Below are positions 41,702 through 49,820 of a stretch of DNA of 64,000 nucleotides, in pieces (position 1 is the stretch's first letter; each line of letters starts with the position of its first letter). The stretch is from Micromonospora lutea. Its GTDB lineage: Bacteria; Actinomycetota; Actinomycetes; Mycobacteriales; Micromonosporaceae. The stretch spans positions 62,001 through 126,000 of the forward strand of contig NZ_BOPB01000028.1 of assembly GCF_016863535.1 (NCBI RefSeq), written 5' to 3'. The position numbers and the translations under genes were made by a program. The notes beneath the pieces were generated by a model that had not been told where the DNA came from, searched no databases, and was given only the letters and a program-made list of their open reading frames with translations.

Positions 41702-42811
41702 ATGGCGCACACCGCCACCGCCGACGACGCACCGCCGGCGATCGTCGTACGCCTGTCGCGCCTCGACCAACTCCTCCCGCTGTGGATCGGTCTGGCCATG
41801 GCCACCGGTCTGCTGCTCGGCCGACTTATCCCCAGCCTGAACACCGCCCTGGAAGCAGTGAAGATCGGCGGGATCTCCCTACCGATCGCCCTCGGCCTGC
41901 TGATCATGATGTATCCGGTGCTGGCCAAGGTCCGCTACGACCGACTCGACACCGTCACCGGCGATCGTCGGCTGCTGCTGTCCTCGCTGCTGCTGAACTG
42001 GGTCCTCGGCCCGGCCCTGATGTTCGCCCTCGCCTGGATCTTCCTCGCCGACCACGCCGAGTACCGCACCGGCCTGATCATCGTCGGTCTGGCCCGCTGC
42101 ATCGCCATGGTCATCATCTGGAACGACCTGGCCTGCGGCGACCGTGAAGCCGCGACCGTCCTGGTCGCCCTGAACTCGATGTTCCAGGTCCTCGCGTTCG
42201 GCGTGCTCGGCTGGTTCTACCTGTCCGTCCTGCCGGACTGGCTGAACCTCTCCGGCACCCGGCTGCAGGTGTCCGGGTGGGACATCGCCGTCAACGTGCT
42301 GATCTTCCTCGGCGTCCCCCTGCTCGCCGGCTACCTCACCCGCCGCGTGGGCGAACACACCAAGGGCCGCACCTGGTACGAGAGCCGTTTCCTGCCGAAG
42401 ATCGGGCCGGTCGCCCTCTACGGCCTGCTGTTCACCATCGTCATCCTGTTCGCCCTGCAGGGCGATGCCATCACGTCGCGGCCCTGGGACGTCGTGCTGA
42501 TCGCCGTGCCACTGCTGGCCTACTTCGCGATCATGTGGGCCGGCTCCTACGTCCTCGGCCGGGCCATCGGCCTGAGCTACGAACGCACCACCACCCTCGC
42601 GTTCACCGCCGCCGGCAACAACTTCGAACTCGCCATCGCCGTGGCCATCGGCACCTTCGGCGTCACCAGCGGCCAGGCCCTCGCCGGCGTCGTCGGACCC
42701 CTCATCGAGGTACCCGTACTCGTCGGCCTGGTCTACGTCAGCCTCGCCCTGCGCCGCCGCCTGTTCCCGGCCGAACCACGGCTCGGCCCAGACCAGCAGC
42801 AACCGAGGTAA
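41702..42811 (+). CDS. acr3: Arsenite efflux transporter Acr3
   Basis: 369 residues with about ten membrane segments. Cys133 in GLARCIAMVIIWNDLACGD corresponds to the essential Cys of ACR3 transporters, and TLAFTAAGNNFELAIAVAIGTFGV is the second family signature (NNFELA). Exports arsenite across the membrane. ATG 41702 begins 1 bp after the arsR stop, so the two genes share one mRNA; arsC follows 9 bp later. Confidence 0.93.
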   Translation: MAHTATADDAPPAIVVRLSRLDQLLPLWIGLAMATGLLLGRLIPSLNTALEAVKIGGISLPIALGLLIMMYPVLAKVRYDRLDTVTGDRRLLLSSLLLNWVLGPALMFALAWIFLADHAEYRTGLIIVGLARCIAMVIIWNDLACGDREAATVLVALNSMFQVLAFGVLGWFYLSVLPDWLNLSGTRLQVSGWDIAVNVLIFLGVPLLAGYLTRRVGEHTKGRTWYESRFLPKIGPVALYGLLFTIVILFALQGDAITSRPWDVVLIAVPLLAYFAIMWAGSYVLGRAIGLSYERTTTLAFTAAGNNFELAIAVAIGTFGVTSGQALAGVVGPLIEVPVLVGLVYVSLALRRRLFPAEPRLGPDQQQPR

Positions 42812-42820
42812 GGAGCCCTC

Positions 42821-43237
42821 GTGCCTGACAAACCCAGCGTGCTGTTCGTCTGCGTCCACAACGCCGGCCGCTCCCAGATGGCCGCCGGTTGGCTCCGCCA
42901 CCTCGCCGGCGACCGCGTCGAGGTCCGCTCCGCCGGCTCCACCCCCGCCGACACCATCAACCCCGCCGCCGTCGAGGCCATGGCCGAGGTCGGCATCGAC
43001 ATCACCGACCAGAAACCGAAGATCCTGGCGTACGACACCGTCGAAACCTCCGACGTCATCGTCACCATGGGCTGCGGAGACGTCTGCCCCGTCTTTCCCG
43101 GCAAGCGCTACGAGGACTGGAAGCTCGAAGACCCGGCCGGCAAGGGCATCGAGGCGGTGCGCCCGATCCGCGACGAGATCAAGACCCGCATCGAGAAACT
43201 GCTCACTGACCTCATCACCACGCCCTCCCAGGATTAA
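42821..43237 (+). CDS. arsC: Arsenate reductase ArsC (low-molecular-weight phosphatase fold)
   Basis: 138 residues. VCVHNAGRSQMA holds the CX5R phosphate loop (Cys11, Arg17), and MGCGDVCP carries Cys85 and Cys89, the relay cysteines of the thioredoxin-type arsenate reductases. Reduces arsenate to arsenite for export by Acr3. GTG 42821 is preceded by GAGGTAAGGAG. It ends 14 bp from the convergent response-regulator gene. Confidence 0.93.
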   Translation: MPDKPSVLFVCVHNAGRSQMAAGWLRHLAGDRVEVRSAGSTPADTINPAAVEAMAEVGIDITDQKPKILAYDTVETSDVIVTMGCGDVCPVFPGKRYEDWKLEDPAGKGIEAVRPIRDEIKTRIEKLLTDLITTPSQD

Positions 43238-43251
43238 GAGGCGGGCACGGC

Positions 43252-43869
43252 TCACAGCAGGCCAGCGGCCATCGCGGTGGTGACCGCGGCGGTGCGGTCG
43301 GATACGTCGAGCTTGTTGAAGGTACGCAGCAGATGGGTTTTCACGGTCGCCTCGCTAATGTGCAGTTCGCGTCCGATCTCCGCGTTCGACAGTCCCCGAC
43401 CCACCAGGCGCAGCACCTCCACCTCGCGGGCGGACAGCGTGCCGCGGGTTGGCCGGCGGACCTGATGCAGCAGGCGGGTGGCCACCGACGGAGCGAGGAC
43501 GGTGCCGCCGCGAGCGGCGGTGCGGATGGCGGTGATCAGGTCGGCCCGCGCGACGTCCTTGAGCAGGTAACCAGCCGCGCCGGCCTCGACAGCGCGCAGG
43601 ATGTCGGCATCGGTCTCGTAGGTGGTGAGCACCACCACCCGGGTCTGCGGTGACTCGGTGAGGATCCGGGTGGTGGCGTCGACCCCGTCACCGCCGGGCA
43701 GTCGCAGATCCATCAGCACGACATCGGGTCGTCGGTGGCGGACGTGGGTCACCGCCTCGGCGGCGTCGCCGGCCTCACCGACGATGGTGATGTCGTCCGC
43801 GCCGGCCAGCATGCCGGCCACGCCGGCCCGGACGACGGGATGGTCGTCCACCAGCAGCACAGTGATCAT
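43252..43869 (-). CDS. NarL/FixJ-family response regulator
   Basis: 205 residues. Receiver: MITVLLVDDHPVVRAGVAGML with phospho-acceptor Asp54 (VLMDLRLPGGDG). Output: LSAREVEVLRLVGRGLSNAEIGRELHISEATVKTHLLRTFNKLDVSDRTAAV, the LuxR-type helix-turn-helix. ATG 43869 overlaps the kinase stop by 4 bp. It is the last gene of an operon ABC ATPase-permease-kinase-regulator and probably controls that operon. Confidence 0.92.
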   Translation of the reverse strand: MITVLLVDDHPVVRAGVAGMLAGADDITIVGEAGDAAEAVTHVRHRRPDVVLMDLRLPGGDGVDATTRILTESPQTRVVVLTTYETDADILRAVEAGAAGYLLKDVARADLITAIRTAARGGTVLAPSVATRLLHQVRRPTRGTLSAREVEVLRLVGRGLSNAEIGRELHISEATVKTHLLRTFNKLDVSDRTAAVTTAMAAGLL

Positions 43870-45170
43870 CGGTAGGGCACCTCCACCCGGATCGTGGTCC
43901 CGGCGCCGGGTGCGGAGCGTACGCCCACCGAGCCGCCGGCCTGCTCGACGCGGGCGTGTAACCCGGCCAGGCCGTAGCCGTCGGTGACGGCGTCGGCGTC
44001 GAATCCGGTGCCGTCGTCGGCGATCTCCAGGACGATCCGCCGCTCGTCGCGGCCGAGGAGGATGGCCACCGCGCGAGCGTGGGCGTGCCGACGGACGTTG
44101 GCCAGCGCCTCCTGTGCCGCGCGCAGCAACACCACCTCCAGCTCCGTGCCCGGCGTCGGGCCGGTGCCGGAGACGACACAGTTCGTCGCGACCCCGGTTT
44201 CCTGGCTGAACCGCTGCGCCAACCGGCGCAGCGCCTGCTCGAACGGGGCGTCGGCGAGCTGCGCGGGCGTCAACGCGGCGACCAGCGTGCGTACGTCGAC
44301 CAGGTTCTCCCGGGCCGTCTGCTGGGCCAGCGTCAGATGCCGACGGGCCCGGTCGGGGTCGCCGTCCAGGTCGGCCTCGGCGGCCTGAACGAGCATCACC
44401 ACGCTGGACAGGCCCTGCGCGACGGTGTCGTGGATGTCGGCGGCGAGTCGTTGGCGTTCGGCGGCGACCCCCGCCTGGTGGGACAGCTCGGCCAGCTCCG
44501 CCCTGGTGCGTTCCAGCTCCGCGATCAGGTCGGCACGCCGGGTGCTCTCCTCGACGGTGCGCTGCGACCAGACCCCCAGTACGCAGACGACGAACACGAT
44601 CATCACCGCGACCAGCCCTGGCGCGACGAGGTCGTGCAGGTCCGGCAGGCGGATGGCCAGGACGGCGATGTGCACCGAGTTGAACAGCACCACCGCCAAC
44701 ACCGCCGGTACGGCCGGCAGCACCATGAACATCTGCGGGCAGAGCACGAACAGCAGGAACGACGCGTTGCCGTTGAGCAGCACCGCCGGTATGTAGAGCA
44801 GGGCCATTCCGGCGAGGTAGAGATAGCCTCGCCAGTCCTCGACCAGGTCGCGCATCAGGCGTCGGCCGAAGCCGGCGTACCAGCCAGCCAGGGCGAGGAA
44901 GAGCGTGAGGCAACCGACGCGGGCGACCGGGGACCATGACGTGTCGGCGGCCACGAGCAGCGCGACCCCGGCACCCGCCAGCGCGAAGTAGAGGTCCCAG
45001 AGCCGGAAACGTCCCCGCCACGAGTCGGTGGCGGCGGTGTCGCGGACCGGCTCGTCGGCCAGGGCTTTCCGGCGGCCGTCGGCGCTGCGGGTGGCCGGGG
45101 CGGTGGGCGAGGTCGCCGCCTCGACGGTCACCGGGAGCGTCGACTGCGCCAGCGGAAGGTCGTCAGACAC
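43866..45170 (-). CDS. NarL-type sensor histidine kinase
   Basis: 434 residues from GTG 45170 (GGAGGGAT upstream). Several membrane segments lie in residues 57-205 with no extracellular domain, so it is an intramembrane sensor. The H-box AAERQRLAADIHDTVAQGLSSVVMLV has His247; the ATP site includes LRAAQEALANVRRHAHA (N-box) and LEIADDGTGFDAD. Partner of the NarL regulator. The C-terminal half is a normal HisKA_3-HATPase. It overlaps the permease stop by 43 bp. Confidence 0.9.
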   Translation of the reverse strand: MSDDLPLAQSTLPVTVEAATSPTAPATRSADGRRKALADEPVRDTAATDSWRGRFRLWDLYFALAGAGVALLVAADTSWSPVARVGCLTLFLALAGWYAGFGRRLMRDLVEDWRGYLYLAGMALLYIPAVLLNGNASFLLFVLCPQMFMVLPAVPAVLAVVLFNSVHIAVLAIRLPDLHDLVAPGLVAVMIVFVVCVLGVWSQRTVEESTRRADLIAELERTRAELAELSHQAGVAAERQRLAADIHDTVAQGLSSVVMLVQAAEADLDGDPDRARRHLTLAQQTARENLVDVRTLVAALTPAQLADAPFEQALRRLAQRFSQETGVATNCVVSGTGPTPGTELEVVLLRAAQEALANVRRHAHARAVAILLGRDERRIVLEIADDGTGFDADAVTDGYGLAGLHARVEQAGGSVGVRSAPGAGTTIRVEVPYR

Positions 45171-45961
45171 AGCACCATCCCTCCGATGCACCAGGCGGCC
45201 AGCACGAGCGCGATCCGGCCGTGTTCCCAGGAGGGTACGACCTCCTGCGGGAGGATGCTGTCGGGCAGGAACACCGATCGGAAGCCCTGCGCCATCCACT
45301 TGAGCGGGAACAGCGAGCCGGCCGTGAGCAGCGGCTCGGGCAGTTGTCCGACGGGGGTGTAGAAGACCCCCGAGATGAAGGCCAGCACCAGGTAGGGCAG
45401 GTTCATCACGGCACCGGCGCTGCGGGCCGAGCCGGCGAGGCCGCTCGCGGCGATGCCGGTCAGGGCGCAGGCGGTGGCGCCGAGCAGGAAGACCCAGCCG
45501 AAGGTGAGCCAGCGCTCCGGGTCGGTGGGCAGGGACAGGTCGAAGGCGACCACGGCGATACCGAGCAGCGCGACCGTCTCGCCGACGGTGATCACCAGGG
45601 CCATCAGGATCTTTCCGATGAAGTACGCCGACGGTGGCATCGGCACGCCGCGCAACCGGTGCAGTGTCCCGTCGTCGCGGTCGGCGGCGATGCCGGTGCC
45701 CAGGTTGATGAAGGTCGTCGAGGCGACCCCGGCGGCGATCATGCTGGGTGCGAGATACTGGGCGGAGGTCACGTCGCTGCCGGGGTAGACGCCGTCGAAA
45801 ATCGCGCCGAGCAGGGCGAGGATCACCACCGGCATGGCGAACGTGAACGCCACGGCGTCGCGTTCCCGGAAGAAGCTCTTCACCTCGATGGCCGCGCGGT
45901 GCAATCCGAGACGGGCCGCCGACGGCCGCCGCGGCGTACCGGGTAGGACGGTGGAGGTCAT
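45128..45961 (-). CDS. ABC-2-type transporter permease
   Basis: 277 residues with six hydrophobic segments. VKSFFRERDAVAFTFAMPVVILALLGAIFDGV opens it and LVLAFISGVFYTPVGQLPEPLLTAGSLFPLKWMAQGFRSVF is the characteristic C-terminal ABC2 region. Works with the ATPase immediately upstream as a drug/lipid exporter. ATG 45961 overlaps the ATPase stop by 4 bp. Confidence 0.9.
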   Translation of the reverse strand: MTSTVLPGTPRRPSAARLGLHRAAIEVKSFFRERDAVAFTFAMPVVILALLGAIFDGVYPGSDVTSAQYLAPSMIAAGVASTTFINLGTGIAADRDDGTLHRLRGVPMPPSAYFIGKILMALVITVGETVALLGIAVVAFDLSLPTDPERWLTFGWVFLLGATACALTGIAASGLAGSARSAGAVMNLPYLVLAFISGVFYTPVGQLPEPLLTAGSLFPLKWMAQGFRSVFLPDSILPQEVVPSWEHGRIALVLAAWCIGGMVLCLTTFRWRSRRSR

Positions 45962-46797
45962 GACGCATCTCCGATCAGGTCGAGGTAGACGTCTTCCAAG
46001 CTCGGCCGACTGACCGTCAGCTCCGGCACCGTGCCGCCGTAGCGGCCGGTCAGCGCCGCGATGAGCGCGGCCGGGTCGTCGGTCTCCTGCCGTCCGTCGG
46101 CCCATCGCACGACGGTGCGTGCGGCGGTCCGCCCGACGAGGGCCGTCGGCGTCGCGTCGGCGACGATCCGACCGCCGACGATGACGGCCACCCGGTCGGC
46201 CAGCGCCTCGGCCTCCTGGAGGTAGTGGGTGTTCAGCAGGATCGTGCAGCCTTCGGTACCTGCCAACTGCCGGATCAGGTCCCAGAATCGGCGGCGGGCC
46301 TGCGGGTCGAAGCCGGTCGTCGGTTCGTCGAGGAAGAGCAGTCGGGGGCGACCGACGATGCCGAGGGCGACATCGAGACGACGGCGCTGACCGCCGGAGA
46401 GGGTCCGTACCCGGGCGGTGGCCTTCGCGGTGAGGCCGACCAACTCGGTGAGCTGCTCCGGATCCCGGGGGCGGGGGTAGTAACGGGCGAAGTGGCTCAG
46501 CGCCTCCCGGACGGTCAACTCGCCGAGGTCGCCGCTGGCCTGGGCGACGATGCCGACGCGGACGCGCCAGTCCAGGTCGGCGCGGCTCGGATCATGACCC
46601 AGCACGCTCACCTCCCCGGCGTCGCGACGACGGTGACCCTCCAGGATCTCGATCGTGGTGGTCTTGCCCGCCCCGTTGGGGCCGAGCAGCGCCACCACCT
46701 CGCCGGCGCCGACGTCTAGGTCGAGGCCGGCGACGGCGACGATGTCGCCGTACGTCCTGCGCAGTCCGCGTACGCGGACGGTGGGGGTTGCGGTCAT
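45958..46797 (-). CDS. ABC-transporter ATP-binding protein (exporter type)
   Basis: 279 residues. Walker A LLGPNGAGKTTTIEILEG, signature TLSGGQRRRLDVALGIVG, Walker B LLFLDEPTTGFDPQARR and His switch CTILLNTHYLQEAEAL are complete. DrrA-like exporter ATPase. First gene of the four-gene operon whose histidine kinase and regulator suggest induction by an envelope-active compound. ATG 46797 is the likely start; upstream codons are not conserved-looking. Confidence 0.92.
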   Translation of the reverse strand: MTATPTVRVRGLRRTYGDIVAVAGLDLDVGAGEVVALLGPNGAGKTTTIEILEGHRRRDAGEVSVLGHDPSRADLDWRVRVGIVAQASGDLGELTVREALSHFARYYPRPRDPEQLTELVGLTAKATARVRTLSGGQRRRLDVALGIVGRPRLLFLDEPTTGFDPQARRRFWDLIRQLAGTEGCTILLNTHYLQEAEALADRVAVIVGGRIVADATPTALVGRTAARTVVRWADGRQETDDPAALIAALTGRYGGTVPELTVSRPSLEDVYLDLIGDAS

Positions 46798-46942
46798 GTT
46801 TTGATCGTCTGCCGCTGCGGGCGGGGGCGGGACGACCGGTCGACGGAACGGTGGTGTCCGTCGACCGGTGGACGTGGCCGGCGTTTGTCGATGCAGGCAG
46901 CGGGTAGTCGCCGAAGCTGATCCCGAGGAGGAAGGACACGCG

Positions 46943-47560
46943 ATGGCGGCACAGGTCAAGGCGGCGGTGATCTACTACAGCGCCACCGGCATCACCTATC
47001 AGATGGCGTCGGCGGCTGCCGAGGCTGCCGGTGAGGCGGGTGCGGAGGTGCGGCTGCGCAAGGTACGCGAGCTGGCGCCGGACGAGGCGATCCGCTCCAA
47101 CTCGGGTTGGCAGGCGCACCGGTTGGAGACCCAGGATGTGGAGGAGGCGCAGCCGGACGATCTCACCTGGGCGGACGTGATCATCTTCGGTGCGCCGACC
47201 CGGTACGGCATGGTCGCCGCCCAGCTCAAGCAGTTCATCGACACCACCGGCCCGTTGTGGGCCCAGGGGGCGCTGGCCGACAAGGTCTACTCGGCGTTCA
47301 CCTCGACCGCCACCGAGCACGGCGGGCAGGAATCGACCCTGCTGTCGCTGTTCAACGTCTTCTACCACTGGGGCGGGATCGTGGTCGCCCCCGGATACAC
47401 CGACCCGAGCCAGTTCACCGCCGGCAACCCGTACGGCGCCTCGCACACCAGCAACAACGGTGAGGTCCCGCCCGACCACGTCGCGCTGGGCGCTACCGCG
47501 CTGACCGCCAAGCGGGCGGTGCGGATCGGTGCGGCGCTCAAGCAGGGCCTGGCCGGCTGA
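46943..47560 (+). CDS. wrbA: NAD(P)H:quinone oxidoreductase WrbA
   Basis: 205 residues from ATG 46943 behind GAGGAGGAAGGA. KAAVIYYSATGITYQMASAAAEAA is the FMN phosphate-binding loop, IIFGAPTRYGMVAAQLKQFIDTTGPLW is the WrbA signature (PTRYGxxxxQxKxFxD), and HGGQESTLLSLFNVFYHWGGIVVAPGY follows. A flavodoxin-like two-electron quinone reductase. Divergent from the ABC operon. Confidence 0.92.
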   Translation: MAAQVKAAVIYYSATGITYQMASAAAEAAGEAGAEVRLRKVRELAPDEAIRSNSGWQAHRLETQDVEEAQPDDLTWADVIIFGAPTRYGMVAAQLKQFIDTTGPLWAQGALADKVYSAFTSTATEHGGQESTLLSLFNVFYHWGGIVVAPGYTDPSQFTAGNPYGASHTSNNGEVPPDHVALGATALTAKRAVRIGAALKQGLAG

Positions 47561-47579
47561 GCGTTCCGACACGACCGGA

Positions 47580-47623
47580 CCGGCGGCCCGGGCGGGGGCT
47601 CTCAGACCCGCCCGGACCGCCGG
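47580..47623. terminator. Hairpin between wrbA and the anthranilate-synthase gene
   Basis: The arm 47580-47596 pairs with 47607-47623 with one mismatch, giving a 17-bp stem and a 10-nt loop. Convergent genes on both sides. Confidence 0.7.
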
Positions 47624-47654
47624 CCGTTCACAGCGCTACCCCGGATCGGCTCGG

Positions 47655-49565
47655 CTATGCCTGCGCCGCCGGGGACAACTCACCGGCCGGCGCCGGCAAC
47701 AGCTCGGGCAGCAGGTCGGCGAGGACCGCCACCCCGTCCGGGCTGAGCACCGACTCGGGATGGAACTGCACCCCGGCGAAGCCGCGCCCACGCAGGGCGT
47801 GCACCGCGCCGTCGGTCTCGTCGCGGGCCAACTCCACCGGCCCGTACGGACCGTCGTGACGGTCGGCGGTGGCGCGGGCGGTGAAGGTGGCGTAGAAGCC
47901 GACCCGGCGGGGCGTGCCGAAGATGCTGACGGTGCGTTGCAGCCCCTGGTACGGCGCGTCCCGGCGGTGCACGGGCAGCCCGAGCAGACCGGCGAGAAGC
48001 TGGTGGCCGAGACAGACGGTGAGCGTCGGGTGCCCGGCGTCCAGCAGCTCGGTGAGCAGGGCCCGCAGCCTGATCATCTTCTCTGTGTCACCGGTCGGGT
48101 CACCCGGACCCGGGCCGACCACCACCAGGTCGTACGCCCGGATCGGCTGTTCGGCCTGCCACGGCCGGACGGTCACCGACAGCCCGAGCGCGCGGAGCTG
48201 ATGTGCCAGCATCCCGGTGAAGGTGTCCTCCCCGTCGACGATGAGGGCCCGCCGCCCGGTCAGCGCGGGCAGGACCAGAGCGTCCGACGGTCGTTGGTCC
48301 AGCCAGAACCGGGACAGTGGGGCGTTGCGGGCGGCAAGGGCGGCACGTACCTGCGGATCGTCGGCCAGCCGTTGCGTCGGGTGCGGCCCGGCCGGTGCCT
48401 GCGGGCCCAGGCCGAGGGCGGCCAGCACGCCAGCGGCCTTGGCGTGGGTCTCCGCGACCTCCGCGGCGGGGGTCGAGTGCCGGACCAGGGTCGCACCGAC
48501 CGGTACCCGCAGCTCACCGGTGCGGGAGATCTCGGCGGTGCGGATCAGGATGGGCGCGTCGAGGGTCTGCCGGCCCGTCTCGTCGTGGCCGAGCAGGGCC
48601 AGCACTCCGGAGTAGTAGCGCCGTCCGGTGCGTTCGTGTCGGGCAATCACCCGACAGGCGTTCTCCATCGGGCTGCCGGTCACCGTCGGCGCGAACATCG
48701 TCTCCCGTAGCACCTCGCGGACGTCCTTCGAACCCCGTCCGGCCAGCAGGTACTCCGTGTGCGCCAGGTGCGACATCTCCTTCAGGTACGGTCCGACCAC
48801 CTGCCCGCCCCGCTCGGCGACGGTGGCCATCATCTTCAACTCCTCGTCGAGGACCATGTACAACTCCTCGATCTCTTTGGTGTCGGCGAGGAAGCGCAGC
48901 AGCGCGGCCCGGTCGGCGGCGGCACCGTTGTGCCGGAAGGTGCCGCTGATCGGATTCATCATCACCAGGCCGTCATCGACGCTGACGTGTCGCTCCGGGC
49001 TGGCACCGACCAGGGTGCGCGTACCGGTGTGCACCACGAACGTCCAGTACGCCCCACGCTCCCGGATCAGCAGCGAACGCAGCGCGGCCAGCGCGGCGGC
49101 CAGCGGGGCGTCCTGCACCTGGGCACGCAGAGTGCGGTGGATGACGAAGTTGGCGCCCTCACCGTGGCCGATCTCGTCGGCCAGCACCCGAGCCACGATG
49201 GCGGCGTACTGGTCGTCGCTGATGTCGAAGGCGGCGTCGATGGTGCGTACCTCGGCGGTCGGCAGCGCGTCCAACACACCGACCAGCGGCAGCCGGTGGT
49301 GGCGGTCGATCCGCAGGCATTCCAGGGGAACCCCGTCGTCGACACAGGCGAAGCCCCGTTCGGCGACCTGTCGGTACGGCACCAGGGCCAGCGTCGCCGG
49401 GCCGGCCTGGTCGGCGGGCAGCGGGATGTCGGTGAGCCGGTCGACGGTCGTCATGGTGCCGGTGAACAGGTCGAGGTGGTCGGCACCGTCGCGGCGTAAC
49501 AGGGCGAACGGGCCGGGATCGAGGCCGGCGGTGAGCTTGTTGAGCAGGTCGGTCAGCTGGTGCAT
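47655..49565 (-). CDS. trpE: Fused anthranilate-synthase-type enzyme (TrpEG/PhzE family)
   Basis: 636 residues. The N-terminal 420 are the chorismate-binding TrpE-type fold (LVGASPERHVSVDDGLVMMNPISGTFRH, ETMFAPTVTGSPMENACRVI). The C-terminal 190 are a class I glutamine amidotransferase with Cys518 (TVCLGHQLL), His602 and Glu604 (GVQFHPESV). Size and order match both the Streptomyces trpE(G) fusion and PhzE (2-amino-2-deoxyisochorismate synthase). Sequence alone does not separate them, but the Trp-rich leader ORF upstream argues for tryptophan biosynthesis; no phenazine genes are nearby. ATG 49565 follows GAGGAGACC. Confidence 0.85.
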   Translation of the reverse strand: MHQLTDLLNKLTAGLDPGPFALLRRDGADHLDLFTGTMTTVDRLTDIPLPADQAGPATLALVPYRQVAERGFACVDDGVPLECLRIDRHHRLPLVGVLDALPTAEVRTIDAAFDISDDQYAAIVARVLADEIGHGEGANFVIHRTLRAQVQDAPLAAALAALRSLLIRERGAYWTFVVHTGTRTLVGASPERHVSVDDGLVMMNPISGTFRHNGAAADRAALLRFLADTKEIEELYMVLDEELKMMATVAERGGQVVGPYLKEMSHLAHTEYLLAGRGSKDVREVLRETMFAPTVTGSPMENACRVIARHERTGRRYYSGVLALLGHDETGRQTLDAPILIRTAEISRTGELRVPVGATLVRHSTPAAEVAETHAKAAGVLAALGLGPQAPAGPHPTQRLADDPQVRAALAARNAPLSRFWLDQRPSDALVLPALTGRRALIVDGEDTFTGMLAHQLRALGLSVTVRPWQAEQPIRAYDLVVVGPGPGDPTGDTEKMIRLRALLTELLDAGHPTLTVCLGHQLLAGLLGLPVHRRDAPYQGLQRTVSIFGTPRRVGFYATFTARATADRHDGPYGPVELARDETDGAVHALRGRGFAGVQFHPESVLSPDGVAVLADLLPELLPAPAGELSPAAQA

Positions 49566-49624
49566 CGGTCTCCTCGGGCCGGGCTACCGCCGTCGGAGGC
49601 GGCCCGGGGGCCGGGACATGACCG

Positions 49625-49648
49625 GCGGCCGCCTCGTGGGGCGGCCGC
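49625..49648 (-). terminator. Attenuator hairpin upstream of the trpE-like gene
   Basis: On the transcribed (-) strand GCGGCCGCC and GGCGGCCGC are exact complements (9 bp) with a 6-nt loop CCACGA. It lies 12 nt after the stop of the leader ORF and about 60 nt before the trpE start. Together with the leader it has the layout of an attenuator. No U-run follows, as usual in actinobacteria. Confidence 0.75.
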
Positions 49649-49659
49649 GTGGGATGAAG

Positions 49660-49719
49660 CTACGCGCGGGGAAGGGCCGCCGGGTCGGCGGGCCACCAGC
49701 AGGTCAATCGCGCGAGCAT
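49660..49719 (-). CDS. trpL: Trp leader peptide (attenuator)
   Basis: A 19-residue frame MLARLTCWWPADPAALPRA ends TAG. It has two adjacent Trp codons at positions 8-9 (TGG TGG). The layout matches the leader of the Streptomyces trpE(G) gene, an 18-residue peptide with tandem Trp codons. A ribosome waiting at these codons when charged tRNA-Trp is scarce would prevent the downstream hairpin. The ribosome-binding site is only a weak GAG. Too short to be found by ordinary gene callers. Confidence 0.8.
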   Translation of the reverse strand: MLARLTCWWPADPAALPRA

Positions 49720-49820
49720 GCGAACACTCTACGCGTCGGGTGGCCGGCGTGGAAGCCGATCGGCGGACCTGGTGCGCGGGACCGTTCTGGCGTCACGATC
49801 ACCGGGTACGTTGACCCGCG

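Noticed and set aside
46803..46816. Second copy of the GATCGTCTGC string found in the 21-bp inverted repeat
   Set aside because: Only 10 bases shared and no inverted partner nearby; likely chance.
47655..49565. Phenazine biosynthesis cluster suggested by the PhzE-like fused enzyme
   Set aside because: No other phz genes nearby, and the upstream Trp leader points to tryptophan synthesis.
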